This document shows, piece by piece, positions 28,101 through 31,100 of a DNA stretch of 60,028 bases. Below the pieces are notes generated by a model. It worked only from the letters and a program-made list of their open reading frames with translations. It was not told the origin of the DNA and did not search any database. Source of the DNA: CAYHOI01 sp964358175 (GTDB lineage Bacteria; Margulisbacteria; Riflemargulisbacteria; GWF2-35-9); NCBI GenBank assembly GCA_964358175.1, contig CAYHOI010000001.1, positions 1-60,028 on the forward strand. The letters are read 5' to 3'. The position numbers were made by a program, and so were the translations under genes. Within the stretch, counting starts at the first letter, position 1; every line of letters starts with the position of its first letter.

Positions 28101-31100
28101 ACCGATTTATATCCATCGGTTTGTCCCCGAGGAACCTGTAGTGTCATTCTTTAGTCCTTCGAATGGAAGCCGACAATATACCAATTCATTAAACGTTTTG
28201 GTGTCTTCAGATATGTCCCTGTCGCATCAGGATTATCTGTGGCTGATTACGGAGAATAGTACGCCTCCGACCCTTATGGATCCGAAGTGGACGACTCTAA
28301 ATGGGGAGTATCGCCTCGCAGAGGGTTCAGATGGCACCAGAAACTTATGGGTCTGGGTAAAGAATAGTTATGGGATGACTCTGCGGGCTGTTACTGCAAA
28401 TATTATGTTGGATCGTTCTTTGCCTACTGGGAACGTCAAAGTGGGACGAAGCGAGATTTGGTTTGGCAAGCAAACGTTCCTTCTGGAAACGAGTAAATTA
28501 CTGCCCGTGCCCCCTCAAGTCCTTCTCACCTTTGCTAGGGACGGAGTGACTAAATCTATGAATGTGAGTGGGGCGAACGGGAAATATCGAGCTGATTTCA
28601 CCTTTAAGGAAGATTTTGGTGAAGGGTATGTGACGATTCAGATTCAGATGGAAGACTATGCGGGGAATGTGTCTACCGTGAATATTGGCGCAACCAGGGT
28701 GCTCTTGAAGGTGATGTATCCCCACAGCCCGATTTTGAAAATAATGGATTTGGCGACTCATCAGTTGGATTATACGAACAACTTATCCAAAATCTATTGG
28801 AATTTGCTGGTGACCAAAAATAACTCAGAAGAAACATGGACTGACCAAAAATGGTACATCATCGACGATGTGACGGCCAATCGGCCTGAAGGCTACGATC
28901 CGAGATGGCTGGAATATTCTCCACAGCAAGGGGTTACCCTGCCTTCCGCATCCTATTTCAGGATGTATGGTGAGCAGGGCATCGAAACGAGTTCGTATAA
29001 TCCCCCAAAAGGCTATTTGAACAAGATGTTTTATGCATGGTTTAAAAATAGCGGAGGGTATGTAAGCCTACTGCCTTCAGTCGCAAGGATCACCGTTGAT
29101 GTGACTGCGCCCTCGGCGACCCTGAACTACCTCCCTTTACAGGGGACGACCGATGCACAGCTCAAGTTAACTCTTAACACTAGCGAGGGGGTAACGGTTT
29201 ACGGTTCAAAAATGATTCATTCAGATGGGGTGAATTCTTTTGAATTCATTGGATCTGGCAACCTATGGCTGACAACTAATTTGGGGGTGCGACCCTCAAA
29301 ACATCCTTTATTCTCAACTGTTATTCAGGATTATGCGGGGAATCAGACTACATTAGATGTTGATCTTCAACCCTATTTACAGATTTCAAGTATTAATTGT
29401 GTTACCCAGAGTGTTTCTCGGCTGGATAAAGATATCACTCTTCTTAGAATAGAAGTTTCTGCGTCAACTAAAGTGATTCTTTACGGACTTGTTATTCAAA
29501 AAACAGGAGATGATGGACACCGGACGCTGAGGACAATGCGATTGGTGAGTGGAAATACAGTGCTCAGCACTGCAACGTTCCCCAAAGACCAAATGACTGC
29601 GGAATTTGTCATGAAGGGTGGCGGTATGGTGATCACTCGACCCACTGTGCTAACCGTACGAGCTGATATTGAGGCGTCGGCAATGGAGCCGTTTGCTCTC
29701 AACGTTGATCGAAGTGGCTGGAAGGTGGATACCTATAACATTGCCTTAGAAGAGAACTTGCCATTTACTTCTGCCCCTTTCCAGATTATGGATGGAAGTA
29801 ATGAGCTGAGAATCTATCTTGAAGATAATTCTTGGCGTACTCAAACGGTGAAAGTCCATCAAAACGACAGAGATATTCTTCTTGGACAGTTCAATATGGA
29901 AAGTTACCCCTATAGTACGATGCTTAAGATGATTACCTTAAATATATCTGGAAATCTTACGACTCCTGGTTTGAGCGGGGTTCGGTTGATTCGAGATAGC
30001 AATTACAATGGGGTTTATGATCAACTCGAGGATGATCAGGTTGGCAATAGTCAAGCACAAGCACCAAAGCCAAGCACTTTATTGCTTAAGGGTCTTGATG
30101 AGAAAGTATCGCAAGTAGCGCAGAGGTATTTTATTGTGGGGGATATAGCATTAAGCGCGACCGTAAATAATTCTTTTCAGTTTAAAATTGCATCGAAAGC
30201 GGATGTTCAGCTGGGAGACAATCAATTTGTGAACGAGCGTGCACTGCCAATGTTGACCCAGACGAACACTGTGCTTCCTTATGTTCCAAAGGTCAGCCTT
30301 TCCGTTCGGAATGCTGTGAGCGAAGATGTTTTCCAGAGTCAAACCATTCAGCCCTATAGTTACTTGAGGTTTGCGACCGATTATCGTACGAGTAGTTTGA
30401 AAGAATTGGTCTTTAGAGTGTCCTGTAACATGTCTTATGACAATGTCGATATAATCAAGCTATTTATTGTAACTTCAGACAGTGCTGTGATTAATGTCTC
30501 GGATGAGCAATCTGCCAACACTCTAAAAGATCAAGATAAAATTAAAATGACCATGACGAATGAATTTCTCGTGACATCGAGTGGACGTTATTTGGCCGTT
30601 GGAATGAAGTTGAAGCCGGGTACTTCAACCGGACAGTTGCAATTGGTACTGCTTGCCGAAGGTATATCCTTCAATGAATCGGGCAAAAATGAGAATACAA
30701 GCAATCTTGACTTGGGACTTCTCAATATTGTGGATCTGCACCAGCCGATTTTTGATGGGGTGGATGTTCCACGGTATATCAATATAGCGGATCATGTGTC
30801 CTACAATTTTGATGTTGGCGTAAGTGCAGATCATACTGTGGTTGCTACCCTTGAAGTAGCGATTGGAAGTGATAGTGGACAGGAGAATGTAATGGCATGG
30901 ACTGCCTATGCTTTCAACCCACCAGCAGCCTATTTTGTGGACAAGGCCGGGGTGATGAATGGGCTTGCCTTGCAGCACAATCAATCGTATTTCATGAAAA
31001 TCCGTGCGAAGAGTTTTGATTCAGCAGGAGACTATGTGTCGACGCAGAAAATTCTGCCCTTCAAGGTGGATATGACGCCCCCGGTTGTGGCTCAAGGCGC